This document shows, piece after piece, positions 24,747 through 35,796 of a stretch of DNA of 64,000 nucleotides (within the stretch, counting starts at the first letter, position 1; every line of letters begins with the position of its first letter). Made by a program: the position numbers and the translations under genes. Under the pieces are notes generated by a model, which was not told the origin of the DNA, made no database searches, and saw only the letters and a program-made list of their open reading frames with translations. The stretch comes from Struthidea cinerea (Eukaryota; Chordata; Aves; Passeriformes; Corcoracidae): NCBI GenBank assembly GCA_013397865.1, contig VZTI01003154.1:540476-604475 (forward strand). Direction: 5' to 3'.

Positions 24747-25539
24747 AGCTTTGGAAGGCCCATGGAGGTGTGAGGTCCCTTAGGCTCAGGGTCTGAGGAT
24801 GAACAACACCAGAATATGAAATTCCAGTTAATGATCCAGTAGAAAAAAACTTAACTGCATTCCACTGTATCATAACTGGTTTATTTCCAACGTGCTTATG
24901 CAAATACAAAGTTAACCTCTCTCACCAGCACAGCACTGAGAGCTGTGTGTTCCTGTCTAGGCTCACATTGCAAGTACAGCATGACCAACAAATATTAATA
25001 AACATCTTAAGCTGCTCCAATCAAACAGCTCTTGATTCTTTTATAGGGCTAAATTACATAAATTAACAGGAAGATGCAAGAAGCAATGGTCATTAAATGT
25101 TTTTAATGTGTTTGTTTTGCACTAAAGCACAACAGCTTGTAACACTATTTTTACAATTTTTGTGGTAACACAAGTCAGGAAGAATTTTAGTGCAGCCAGC
25201 TCTCTCAGAGCAGTTAGAAAAGCACCATCATTTGAACTCTTTCAGTGACCCTTTCTGCTAAGAGAAGTAGCAGTAGATCTAAGTCCTCCTAAGAAAAGAA
25301 TGCCTGAGACAGCCATTAAAGTATCCACAGTCAGCTAAATTTTGGGTTCCATCTGGTGTTTTCATTTGCACCCCTGAAAAGTGAACACACACTAAATGGT
25401 GACATTTTGACTGATGTTTGGCACAGGCACTAAGTGCAGAAGTGTAGGACTCGTAGGCATCGAGGAGCTAAACTGAGTGTCTACATACATTGGAGGTAAC
25501 ATTTCTCCTTGGAGCTGTTGTCACACTTGAGTTTTTTTC

Positions 25540-25622
25540 CACACATCTCTGGAATCTTAGGCAGATCATGCAGTCATCTCTGGACATCATTTGCCCTTTT
25601 ATAAACTAGGGATAGTATTTTC
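25540..25622 (+). repeat. MIR/CORE-SINE-like relic
   Basis: 'atcttaggcagatcatgcag' then 'tctctggacatcatttgccc' then 'ttttataaactagggatagt' parallels the MIR sense order: gaccttgggcaagtcact, ctctgggcctcagtttcccc, atctgtaaaatggggatagt. The order, spacing and orientation agree across about 80 bp, although individual bases are much diverged. Confidence 0.62.
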
Positions 25623-27139
25623 CAGCTTTGAATGTGACAAACTGATATTTTCTGGAAGAAAATATTTGTTTCAGCTTTCGAATTTCTACTCAATGAATTA
25701 AACTTTACAGCTTATTAGAGGCATTTTTACAATTACCCCCTTCTGGTAGCAATCTGCACGTTTGCTTACAAGCTCAGAACATTCCCATCAGCATAATTTT
25801 TACACTGAAGCATCCTCTTTTTTTGTTTGGGTCTTTATTTGTTCTGGTTTTTGGTATATTTTAGAATATGCACCTTAGCAGTAACAGAGCCATTTTGAAT
25901 TAACTTTCTGCTACACCCATACATTTAGTTGTTGACATAGCTGAGTGGGAAGTCCTGGGAAAGTCAAAAATGTGGGGGATTTGAGGAAATAATGAAGCCA
26001 GCAAAGGGATAATGAGCTAAAGTTGGGAGCAGGACTAGAAACCATGTAGAATAAATCACTCAATTATAAAAATTACCTTTAACTAGAATTAAAGTGTGGT
26101 GTTCTGAAATCTGACAGGAGCAGAAGACTTTGCTTTTTACTCTCATGTCACTAGACCTCCTTGCTAGGTATGGTCCATTCACGAAGGGATATTGGTTGGG
26201 TTAAAATCTCCAAGGCACTTCACATCAACTCCTGCTTCCTCAGTCTTCTAAGGTCCATGGCTGGAAAGATCCCTTACTCCAAGCAGACAAAAAAAGTCTT
26301 TCCCTGTAAACAACAAATGGTAAGAAGTTTTTACAGAATATAACATTTAACAAAGATGTACAATAATGGAGGTATTGCGAATGTTAAAAATAAGTAAGTC
26401 TTCAGGCATGATCAGAGCTAACACCGACAGGCCAACACCCAATATCTACCAGGTTGTGGCAGAGCTAATGTGGTGACAAACGTGGCTGTTGTAGGACTTC
26501 TTATGTCATTTTCAGAAGCAGAAACCCTGGTGCATCCGTGAGGGGGTTGAAAATGTTTCTTCTCCAATGGTATTTCGCCAAGCAGTTCCTGCACTTCTGG
26601 CCCTTGCACTCAAACTTTCCATGTTGGGACACAGGAAAATCCCACCCAACCCAAGAGCTTTTCATAGCCGTGCCCTGAGGCACCCACACAAACTCCCATT
26701 TGTCATCCTTGTGTCCTATCTCCTTTTACTGGCTCTAGGCAGCAACCTTCTGCTCATGGTTTTCAGGGTTGCCAAAGGTTTCCTCCTCAGTTTACTTCTC
26801 CCTGGTTTAGGGTCTGCTAGGAAACATGAACATTGCATACCCAGGATGATGTTAACAATTGCGGACATTGTTTCACTTCATTATTTTTACAGAAAACAGT
26901 GACAGCAGTAAATATGGTGTGACAGCTGAAATGATGAGAATTATCATCCTGAAAGAGAGCTCTGTAAGGTTTATAAAGCTCACAGTTTCTTAAAGAAAAA
27001 TTGCTTTTTACTCTGGGCATCTTAGGATCACAGGGTAAATTACTTTGAGTAATAAAAAAGCATGAGACAAGCTGACTCTCCTAGCTTGAGCTCTCCAGCT
27101 GACTTTTGCTTGAAAGGGATGTTCAGAAACTGGGAATAG

Positions 27140-27595
27140 CTCAGAAAAGTGTTACAGGAATGGGGCTGTGGCTGGAAAACCAGTTTTTTCCTGAAAGACT
27201 CTATAGATTCAAACTTATCCAAGGTAATTGGAATGCTTGATTTGATCATAGTTTATAAGCTCATCCATGCCAAAAATACTTCCCATCTTATAAATCATCA
27301 AATCTGCTTTAAGCTTGGAGAGAAGGATATGAAAAACTCCAATGGCTAGAGCAGACAAAATCAGACTGAAAATAATGTGCATTCTTACTAGGTAGGTAAA
27401 TTAGCACTAAAATAGTCTACTTGACATAATATATTCCCTGTCACTTGAAAACTTAATAGCAAAACCAAATGTCTTCCTAAAAAAATAAGATTTGGTTGAA
27501 TTCAGGTCTACAAGCTCGATGTGAGAATGGCTGGCAGAAATGGTTAAGAGTCGCTGTTAGGATCTGTCCTCTCTCTTGAAATCCAGGAATCTATG
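27140..27595 (+). mobile_element. Ancient L3-like CR1, 3' end of ORF2 plus 3' UTR
   Basis: An old CR1 of the type abundant in turtles and crocodiles. In one plus-strand frame it reads 'LIIVYKLIHAKN' and, further on, 'LGEKDMKNSNG', the counterparts of the CR1 C-terminal motifs LITVYKYLHG and EKGxxxSNGWKL. After a stop, the DNA continues in step with the family: 'gacaaaatcagactgaaaat', 'ccctgtcacttgaaaactta', then a 3' end at 'aggaatctatg', near the short terminal repeat typical of CR1. Many substitutions and small indels; no functional ORF. It probably inserted before modern birds diversified. Confidence 0.85.
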
Positions 27596-27984
27596 CAAGA
27601 GCTGCAGTCCTGTGAGAGCATTTTCACACCTTTAATAGCAATTGTCCACTCACACACAACTACAAATTGTTGTTACTTGTCAAAATCAGAGAAGCCTCTT
27701 CTTACACAAGACAAAACAAAGTGTACCTCTCAATAATTTCTAACTGCAGACTCCTGTCCTTGCAGGTGCCCAAGCCTCTCAGTAACTTCACAGCTTGCTC
27801 AGTTTGCTTAGAGACTTAAAATGCGACCATCTTGTCTGGCAAAGCAGACTTTGCTAAGCAATAATTTTCTGTCCCTGGCTTTACACCTCTTAAGATTAAT
27901 CAGGAATATAAGGTAGGAACCCAGTGCAAGAGCCCAGGAAAGAGCCCAGTAAAAGCCAGGATTGTTCAGCTTCTGACTTTTTAC

Positions 27985-27999
27985 AAAAAAAAAAAAAAA
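27985..27999 (+). repeat. Poly(A) run (15 A)
   Basis: Fifteen consecutive A residues followed by 'ggccccg'. Not clearly a retroposon tail. Confidence 0.95.
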
Positions 28000-29611
28000 G
28001 GCCCCGAATATCTCCCACTGACCACCCATGAATCACAACATTCTAAAATCAAGTATTTTCTGAAAATTGCTGTTTAATAAGAAAAGCAAAAGTCAGGCTT
28101 TATGACATAGGCTTTGCTTGTATATTTCAACAAGTACAGCTTGTTCTCCTGCATAATACTTTCTCAAGTATTGGGAAATGCAAGTAGTACATTTTCTAAT
28201 GCATAAATAATTATCTGAGAAGGCACTAATGAACCCTGCTCTAAACACTTTGAGAAATTGAAAATACTGGCATGTTTGGGAGCAAAATTAGGGTATCACA
28301 CACAATTCCCAAATTTCTCATGCACAAGTATTTCACCTGACTTTGGTGAAAATAAAATTGATGGACACTCTGCTGTGTCAAGATTATGACTACTTGATGG
28401 ATGATTGTTCCTGTGGGTGACTCTGCCCCAGAAAGGTGTGCTTTTTTTCCTCCACCTCAGCCAAAATGAATTAGCTGGACTTTTTGGGGCACTTTGTAGT
28501 GACATTCTAGAGGTCCTTTATTATGACTTTTATAACTAGTTATTTGAATACTGGAATGACATTTAAATGCATGTCTCTCTTTACTGTACATAAATGGAAC
28601 AAATAGTACATAATTTGCTTCAAAAACGTTGCCATCTTGAAGATAATAGAATGTGACTAAAATTTATCCCCTTCTGGCTCTCTTCCCACTGAAGAATTAC
28701 AGTTTTCCCTGGCAACTCTAACCTACAAGAACTTCAAAATATTGTGGGTTTGCCAAGTAGAACAGGACTAAAATGACACTGCCAAAACATTAATAACTCA
28801 TATGCATAGTTCAATTTTTAGAGATTTTTAGGACCATCCAAGACAGGCACCATCCAGGTTGTTATTGATTTTATACCATGATCTGAATATATGAAAATAC
28901 ATTAAATATTTCATCTGTACAAATCTCTAGAGCAATTAAAATACAAAAGTTCTGGAACTGCACTATTAAAATTTTAACTAGACAATAAATCTCAGGCTGT
29001 GGGGGACCATCAAAAGATTTTTACTGCTCTGTTCTTGCTTTTAATGTAAGGATGATTGCAAATTCACTTATTTAATTAATATTATGGTTATATGTGAAAC
29101 ATGTTAAAACAACACTGAAGTTCTTGATCAATAGGCGATTGTTCAGTTTTCTCCAAGACATTGCTTAGAAAAAAAAGCCTCTTCTTTACTGAAGTTTTGT
29201 GTTTTACAAGCAAATCCAAGTGTTTTTAAACAATAGTTACAACTTCCTAGACAAATACAATTTCCTAATAGGAAAATAACTCTTGATATTATAGTAGTCA
29301 GAGCCTACTACTTGTTTAATATCTCCTTTTAGACTTCTCATAACTAGATAGAAAAGTCACAAGAAAAATGCAACTTTCATTAAACAAGCTGCAAAACAGT
29401 CATCCCTGAGAAGCCACTGGGGTACGTTTGTAATCAAATAACTCTACATTACTAATGCCTATTTCTGGCTTTCCTACTTTTCTCTAAAGGAAACTGCTCA
29501 CTACTAAAATATAGCTTTTAATTTGTGGAGGGTAAAAAATTTAGTACTTAATAAGCATACTTACCAAGGACTTTTAAAAAATTAATAGAAACCAAATAAA
29601 TCTTGGCTATT

Positions 29612-29625
29612 AAAAAAAAAAAAAA
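29612..29625 (+). repeat. Poly(A) run (14 A)
   Basis: Fourteen consecutive A residues within AT-rich unique sequence. Confidence 0.93.
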
Positions 29626-32600
29626 TCTGACACACAGGTTGAGTTATACCAGCCAGCACAAGTACACAGTAAGATTCCAGATGTGCTATTTTCCTGTACA
29701 CTGACAGCTATCAAACCCACCCCTGCAATAAAAAAGTCCTGAAATGGGTTTTTAATCAGGTCTAGATTTCCATTAGCCCATGAGGACTGATGTCTGTGTG
29801 TTGTGGTTTTTATTCTTTACAGCACATGCCATTGCTCTTAATATGTGGGGAACACATATTAAGTCTAAACCTTTTTTCAGTAACCTCCTGAAATGGATTT
29901 TTTTCATATCTAAATTGAAGCCAAATAAACGTTATTAACAGCTGTATTTTTACAAAGTATTTGAAGGAAGGGTTCAACTCAGGATTGCTCAATTAACATT
30001 TCCCAGGCACCACATAAGGCCAGAATGTTCGATGCTTGGACAATGTTAAAAAGGCTCTGAAGTATGAAAAAATGTCAAGGGAATTCAAATAACATGACAA
30101 GTTTCAATAGAAATAAAATAAACCCCAATCTTTCTCTTTGAAAAACACTCAGAGGCTGGCTTTGTATTAATTCCCATCTTCCTGGAAACTGTTAGATAGC
30201 TATCAATTTCTTCTTATATATTTATTGTAAACATGGGTACAAGATGTTCTGATTGTTTCCAGGAAAATCCTGTTAGTTACAGTTGTACAGAATCAATTTC
30301 ACATAAAAATCATACAGCACAGTTACAGACAAAAATAAATCTGTAGGCATCTAATGCGACGAACAAACCACTGCGGTTTAAATCCTTTGCAAAACTTTAG
30401 CAGTACAACTGGCATCAGTAAAAATACTGCAAATTAAACATATTAGAAGAAGTTGTTTAGGAAAAAACATTTAACCACAGTAAAAAGGCCAACAGAAAAA
30501 AAAAATTACCATTACTATTACTATTGTTTGTGTCCCAAAAGGATGTAATTTACCTCAATTGCATCATGCAGACCAGTATTTGGACTCATTAAGAAGCTGG
30601 CATATTTCTTTACTTTGAATAGATCTTGAGAATGTGACATTTTATACCTTTGCAGTGCAAAGATCATTTGCAGTTACTGCCAAATTAATAGCCCACTGTA
30701 CGAAAAAATGGTCAGCCATGTGAAGCTTCTGAACCAGCCTGCCTTCTGCCTTCCCAGTCTGAACACAAACAACTAATCCTCCAAAAAGCAAATCCAAAAT
30801 GTATCAGAAAAACCTTACTTAAAATGTCAGTGTCAAGGCATGGTATGAATCACGTGCAGAGTTTAAACTGTCTGCCAGCAGTTTCAACACGGACTTAATT
30901 TCTGAGGTGGCAATGGAGAGACATGTCTGTTTGGTGAAGAGAAGGGCTTCTATTTTGCCATGCTAGATGAGTCATTCTACTTTTTTCTTCAATCCATCTT
31001 TATAGCTCGTACTGGACTGAAGTAACAATATAATTTTATCTCCTTATTCTAATCCATGGCAGTGCTTAGTTTTCACCATACGGACCAGAAATCACAGTTT
31101 GCAGAGCCATGTACTAAACCTAATTCAAAGTTAAAACTGGAAATCCTGGTCCTCTTGTCTTCATTAAGTTTTTTGAGCCTTTTTATCCTCCTGCAAAAGG
31201 CAGTGAGTATGCCATGATGCTGCATACATATTTGCCCATCACCTCACCTGTCCCCACAGGTACTGCATGTCTGGCACTGCCCCTGCTATGAAATATAAGC
31301 AGAATTCCAACTGAGATGGATGAGGAGGTCTGTTTAAAAGCCAAAGCAGGCAAACCTTCACTTGTGGAAATTACCCTTGCATTGTCACAAAGCAACAACA
31401 ACTTACACTATCTGAAAAGCCATCTCAGGATGATCTTCTTGCTCCTCTTTCAACTTCGGGCTTGTTCACAGAAACAACCCAAGTCCTGACAGCATCAGAG
31501 CCTCATACACCATCTCAGCTCTGAGAGATGAAGCTTTACAAGAAACAAAGACCCGACAGCAGCAGCCCAGCTCTGCAACCAGCAGCCCCATCCACGGAGG
31601 AGACTCCTTTGCCATCCCTAACCTGAACAACCAAAAGAGGGAAGCAAAAGAACAGGACCAGCTACACTGCCCTTGCCTTTGTGCACAGGAGGGTTTGCAC
31701 CCTGGTCCTAATGCCTGGAGCCCCACTGTTTTCCTGGGATGCTACAGGGAGCCTTCTCCAAGCTCAGAGGAGACAGGAATCAGTCTTGCATCTCCCTCAT
31801 GGTATCACTTGCTGCAATCCAGACAAAATTCACATCAGAGTACACAGTGGCACCCATACGCACAACATGAGATGGGACCCCTTCAAATATTCATCCACAG
31901 CAATGTTGCTTGAGTTTCAGTCAGATCCACACCGGAGTGTTTCTATAAAGTGATGGAACACCATAGAAAGCTTTGTTATATCCATGCTCATACCAAATGA
32001 GTTTATGGTGATTTATGTTTATTAGAGAAAATAATATCAAAAGGATTATTAATGGTGCTACTGTAGAGCTTTAGAAATTGTTGGTAGCACAGGCTCAGAA
32101 ACTTAGGAAGTGATTTGGAGTATGCAGAACAGACTATGAGGTTTTTCTTTTGGTAAATAGCAGTCTGTATGAATACTAAATCAAGTAGCCACTTCATTCA
32201 TCTTTTAACGATTTTTCAAGGGTTTTCTAAAGTATTTCCAGCAAAAGTCATACAAGTTAACTTTGAAATACTGGCCTTAAAATCCATCAGTTAATCAGGG
32301 TGTAGTTCTTACAGAGACTGACATGACTTCTTGCCATTTTTCTAACATTCTTAGCTATTTGATTGCTTGCAAAACTAAACTTGTCTTACTTGATCTTGGA
32401 GTTTAAATAAGCCAAACCTAACAAAATAAGAAGAATCAGAACTAGACTACAATTTATAGCATTTTCTGAGGGAATGTTTTCCTTTGGACAATAATTTTTT
32501 TTTAAACAAACAAAACCGCAGAGAAATGTGAAAATATCAAACCACTGAAACTCAAGCAAGCTGAACTTCTCCTGGGAATTTTGTTGCTTGGCAAGTGTAT

Positions 32601-32634
32601 GTTAACAGTAAGGACCCTGGACTGAGCTTGGAAG

Positions 32635-32687
32635 AAGAGAAGGAGGAGAGGGAGAGGGAGAGGGAGAGGGAGAGGGAGAGGAGAGGA
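32635..32687 (+). repeat. Purine-only (GAGGGA)n tract left of a gap
   Basis: An unbroken G/A strand dominated by the hexamer GAGGGA, with a final switch to GAGAGGA just before the Ns. Mirror-symmetric purine tracts of this kind can form triplex (H-) DNA and are hard to sequence. Confidence 0.95.
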
Positions 32688-33098
32688 NNNNNNNNNNNNN
32701 NNNNNNNNNNNNNNNNNNNNNNNNNNNNNNNNNNNNNNNNNNNNNNNNNNNNNNNNNNNNNNNNNNNNNNNNNNNNNNNNNNNNNNNNNNNNNNNNNNNN
32801 NNNNNNNNNNNNNNNNNNNNNNNNNNNNNNNNNNNNNNNNNNNNNNNNNNNNNNNNNNNNNNNNNNNNNNNNNNNNNNNNNNNNNNNNNNNNNNNNNNNN
32901 NNNNNNNNNNNNNNNNNNNNNNNNNNNNNNNNNNNNNNNNNNNNNNNNNNNNNNNNNNNNNNNNNNNNNNNNNNNNNNNNNNNNNNNNNNNNNNNNNNNN
33001 NNNNNNNNNNNNNNNNNNNNNNNNNNNNNNNNNNNNNNNNNNNNNNNNNNNNNNNNNNNNNNNNNNNNNNNNNNNNNNNNNNNNNNNNNNNNNNNNNN
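32688..33098. other. Assembly gap (411 N)
   Basis: Both flanks are purine-only repeats, hexamer on the left and pentamer on the right, so the missing sequence is most likely more of the same tract. The N count may be an estimate. Long open frames across it are artefacts. Confidence 0.98.
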
Positions 33099-33137
33099 AG
33101 GAGAGGAGAGGAGAGGAGAGGAGAGGAGAGGAGAGGA
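33099..33137 (+). repeat. Purine-only (GGAGA)n tract right of a gap
   Basis: About seven copies of the pentamer GGAGA. The repeat unit differs from the GAGGGA hexamer on the left side, so the array changes unit length somewhere inside the gap. Confidence 0.95.
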
Positions 33138-34089
33138 TGTATTGCCAGAATGATGCCTCAGCTCATGTGATACCTTAATCACTACCTCAAGGACGTGCTC
33201 TCTCTTCACTGACAATATAGGAAGGGGAGGATGAGCATAGCTCTCACTTAGGCATCATAGGTAAATTAATTACAGCAAATAACTGCTGTCCCAAATAACC
33301 CAAAAACCGTGGACTTAATGAAAAACCAGTTTCTCCTGAGAGAATAACATGGCCATCCCAGGCTCATCTTCCAGAGCCCAGTGCAGTGCATGCACACCAA
33401 GGAAATACAACAGGCTAAATAGCCTATGCCACAAGAAAAACAGGCACAGAGAAAAACGCACTGAGATCAGTAACAGCAAGCATTTTCTAGAAGAAAAATA
33501 GTCAAAGGATTCATCCCAAAGCCTGAAATAAACACACCTGCATGGAATTTAGTCCCTGAGAGACAGCGGCCCTGACACTACCTTTAGAGCAGGACAGAGT
33601 AAATCTGTTTAGGCTACCACCTCCTGAGGCACCTCATGATAAAACTCTCTCAAGCGGATTTTCTTGCCTTCAGCCAGCTGTCTTTTGGTCAATGTAATAA
33701 CAGGATAACAAAGCTTCTTCAGACTAGAGTGCCTCTGTCAGGTACATGGCTCCTCTGTAAGATCAGCTCTTTTCTCCCACACTTACATATTAAATCTCAA
33801 CAAACCAAGACCAACAAGTTTTCTGTCCAACAAAAGAGGACTGTGAAGCTGCCAGAGGAGAGCTGCTGCTTGGAAAGCATTTACTTTTGTAAAATCCAGC
33901 ACCTGGAGTAAATCAAGGAGTGGTCTTGCAGCCATCCATCATGATAGATTTATCTTTCTGAAATTCATCTCTAGTACTTCGGTACTGAATGTAGTTCCTG
34001 ACACTCACCTATTTGTTATGCTTCGTTTGCTTTCCTGTTAGCATGCTGTGCCTGGGAGAGGAGGAGGTGCATGTGTGTACCTGCGTTTA

Positions 34090-34150
34090 GGTTTTGCAAA
34101 GGGCTTGGAGATGGAGCTGATTGGGAAGGCACAGTATAAATTGATACACT
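34090..34150 (+). repeat. Tail of a MIR/CORE-type SINE
   Basis: 'ttttgcaaagggcttggaga' followed by 'attgggaaggcacagtataa' parallels the 3' tail of amniote CORE-SINEs (tttgtaaagcgctttgagat ... aaaggcgctatataaa). The body of the SINE is not recognisable upstream. Short, but the two blocks keep order and spacing. Confidence 0.55.
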
Positions 34151-34925
34151 GTGGCTGAGTCAGAGCAAAAGGAAAACAGGCTGCCTAGATACTGAACTTT
34201 CAATTTAAACCACAAAGGTAGATGGCAAGCACTAATTCAAGAGCAGGTGGCTTTTTGCTCATAATTTTTTATGGCTTTCATTGCTTTACAGTGGAATGAG
34301 CTAACCCACAGTTCCCCTTTTGACCTACCCAACATCCTCAAGTGTAGTGAAAAACAGGTGTTTGGCATCTTGGCTTTCCCTGAGCATTCCCACAATCCAG
34401 GGACTTTTTCAGCAGTCTAAAAAGCCTCTTACTTTCACTTCAGAATTGAAGGCAAATAGCAGAGTGTGTATAGAGTAATGGGTACACCCTCAATCACCAA
34501 AAACTTTATCCACAAAAGAAATACTTGTCTTTTATATCCTGCCCAAGTAAAATCCAATAAAAGGACAGCAGTTCAAAAACTCAGAAAAATCTCATGGCAA
34601 CATCTCTAAAATTGGACAATTGATGATGAGCCTGGGGCTACTGGGAATCACATATTCACTGAAAATGCTGAGTGTATCCACTCCTGGTACAAGGCCTCAG
34701 TTAAAAAACTTCATTCCAAAGTTGAAAATTCTTATGCCAATTTGAACAATAATGTTGCAGCTGGCAACATTTTGTATCCCTCAGATGTAGCCCTCTATTG
34801 ATATAATTAGTATTTATAATGTCTCTTGCAGGAAATTTGAGTCTTGCTGCAAGACAAAGCTAAACAATAAGAAAGACCCAGTCATAATGAAAAAAGTAGT
34901 CCTGCTAACGCTAAGGAGGTTACGG

Positions 34926-34957
34926 AAAAAAAAAAAGGAAAAAGAAAATAAAAAAAC
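34926..34957 (+). repeat. A-rich simple repeat
   Basis: A run of A residues with scattered G and one T. Confidence 0.9.
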
Positions 34958-35752
34958 AGCAGTAGTTTGATACAAAATCCTAACAAGCAGGTCATATCAC
35001 AGAGCAAGAGTCCCACGGACTGACACTCTTCTCTCAGTTGCCAGAGTTTCCATTTTCACCTGTGGTGAGAAGGCATGAAGAGAGTACTCTTTATTAAATT
35101 ACCTGTTAAATCAATATGGAAAAAAATCTTTCCTGAGAAGTATAGTACCTTTTCAAAAGTCAGTTGTTTGTTATTTGGATAAATGGATAGATAAATTAAT
35201 AAATCCAAAGAAAGATTAATAGACCAGTAGGTAGAGAAGTTGTGGAAACTATACACTGCTCACCAAGGCAATTTTGACACTTATGATGCATATTCCATGT
35301 GGACATAGCTATATCAATTCACCTTAGGACTTAATAGGAACTAAATAGGGGCTGTTCATCTGAAGTGCCTATGACTTCCACATACAATAAACATGGTTAC
35401 AGAATGAGATGCCTACTACTCTATGAAATTGGTAATTTTTGTAAAGCATTTTATTGGACTCGTAACATTCAGTTTAGAAACAATGCATGACCAGAGAAGA
35501 GTGAAAAACATCTGCCTTCTTGTGTTGCATGAGTCCATGGGGGTCTGTAATTTACTTTTTTTTCAACCTTAAATGTTCAAGAATAATGGAAGGGCAAGCC
35601 AAGTAATATTAAAAAACCTCAAACAAAATAAAAGCTGAAAAATGTATATACATAAAACAGATCTGTGAAGCTGACATGAAATATTTCAGATTAACTGGCC
35701 AGTTGATTAATGAAGCCAGAAGGAAAAAGTCCAGATCAAGTTTAACATCAGG

Positions 35753-35796
35753 CGTGTGTGCGCATGCAGACACGTGTGTATGTGCGTGTGTGTGCT
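35753..35796. repeat. Imperfect alternating purine-pyrimidine (GT/GC)n tract
   Basis: About 44 bp of mainly alternating GT with GC and AC steps, including GCGCATGC and an E-box CACGTG. Such sequence favours left-handed Z-DNA under supercoiling and tends to vary in length. Confidence 0.85.

Larger units (their letters stand above)
22971..27139. other. Non-coding sequence, no gene recognised
   Basis: Holds the minisatellite at 24549 and the SINE relic at 25540. Otherwise AT-rich, with no exon recognised. A 62-codon minus-strand frame at 26501-26689 has three close cysteines but no convincing domain or splice sites. Confidence 0.65.
27596..32634. other. Non-coding unique sequence, no gene recognised
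   Basis: AT-rich with homopolymer runs at 27985 and 29612 (listed). The stretch 31380-31900 is richer in G+C, with short frames on both strands and no domain. No transposon recognised. Confidence 0.65.

Noticed and set aside
24496..24773. Overlapping frames rich in Pro/Ser/His/Thr
   Set aside because: Translation of the degenerate minisatellite.
26501..26689. Minus-strand frame with a Cys-x4-Cys-x2-Cys cluster, considered as a zinc-binding exon
   Set aside because: Spacing fits no zinc finger I know, there are no convincing splice sites, and an overlapping plus-strand frame is equally open.
32502..33215. Frames of 237 and 191 codons across the large gap
   Set aside because: Most of their length is unknown bases; the rest is purine repeat.
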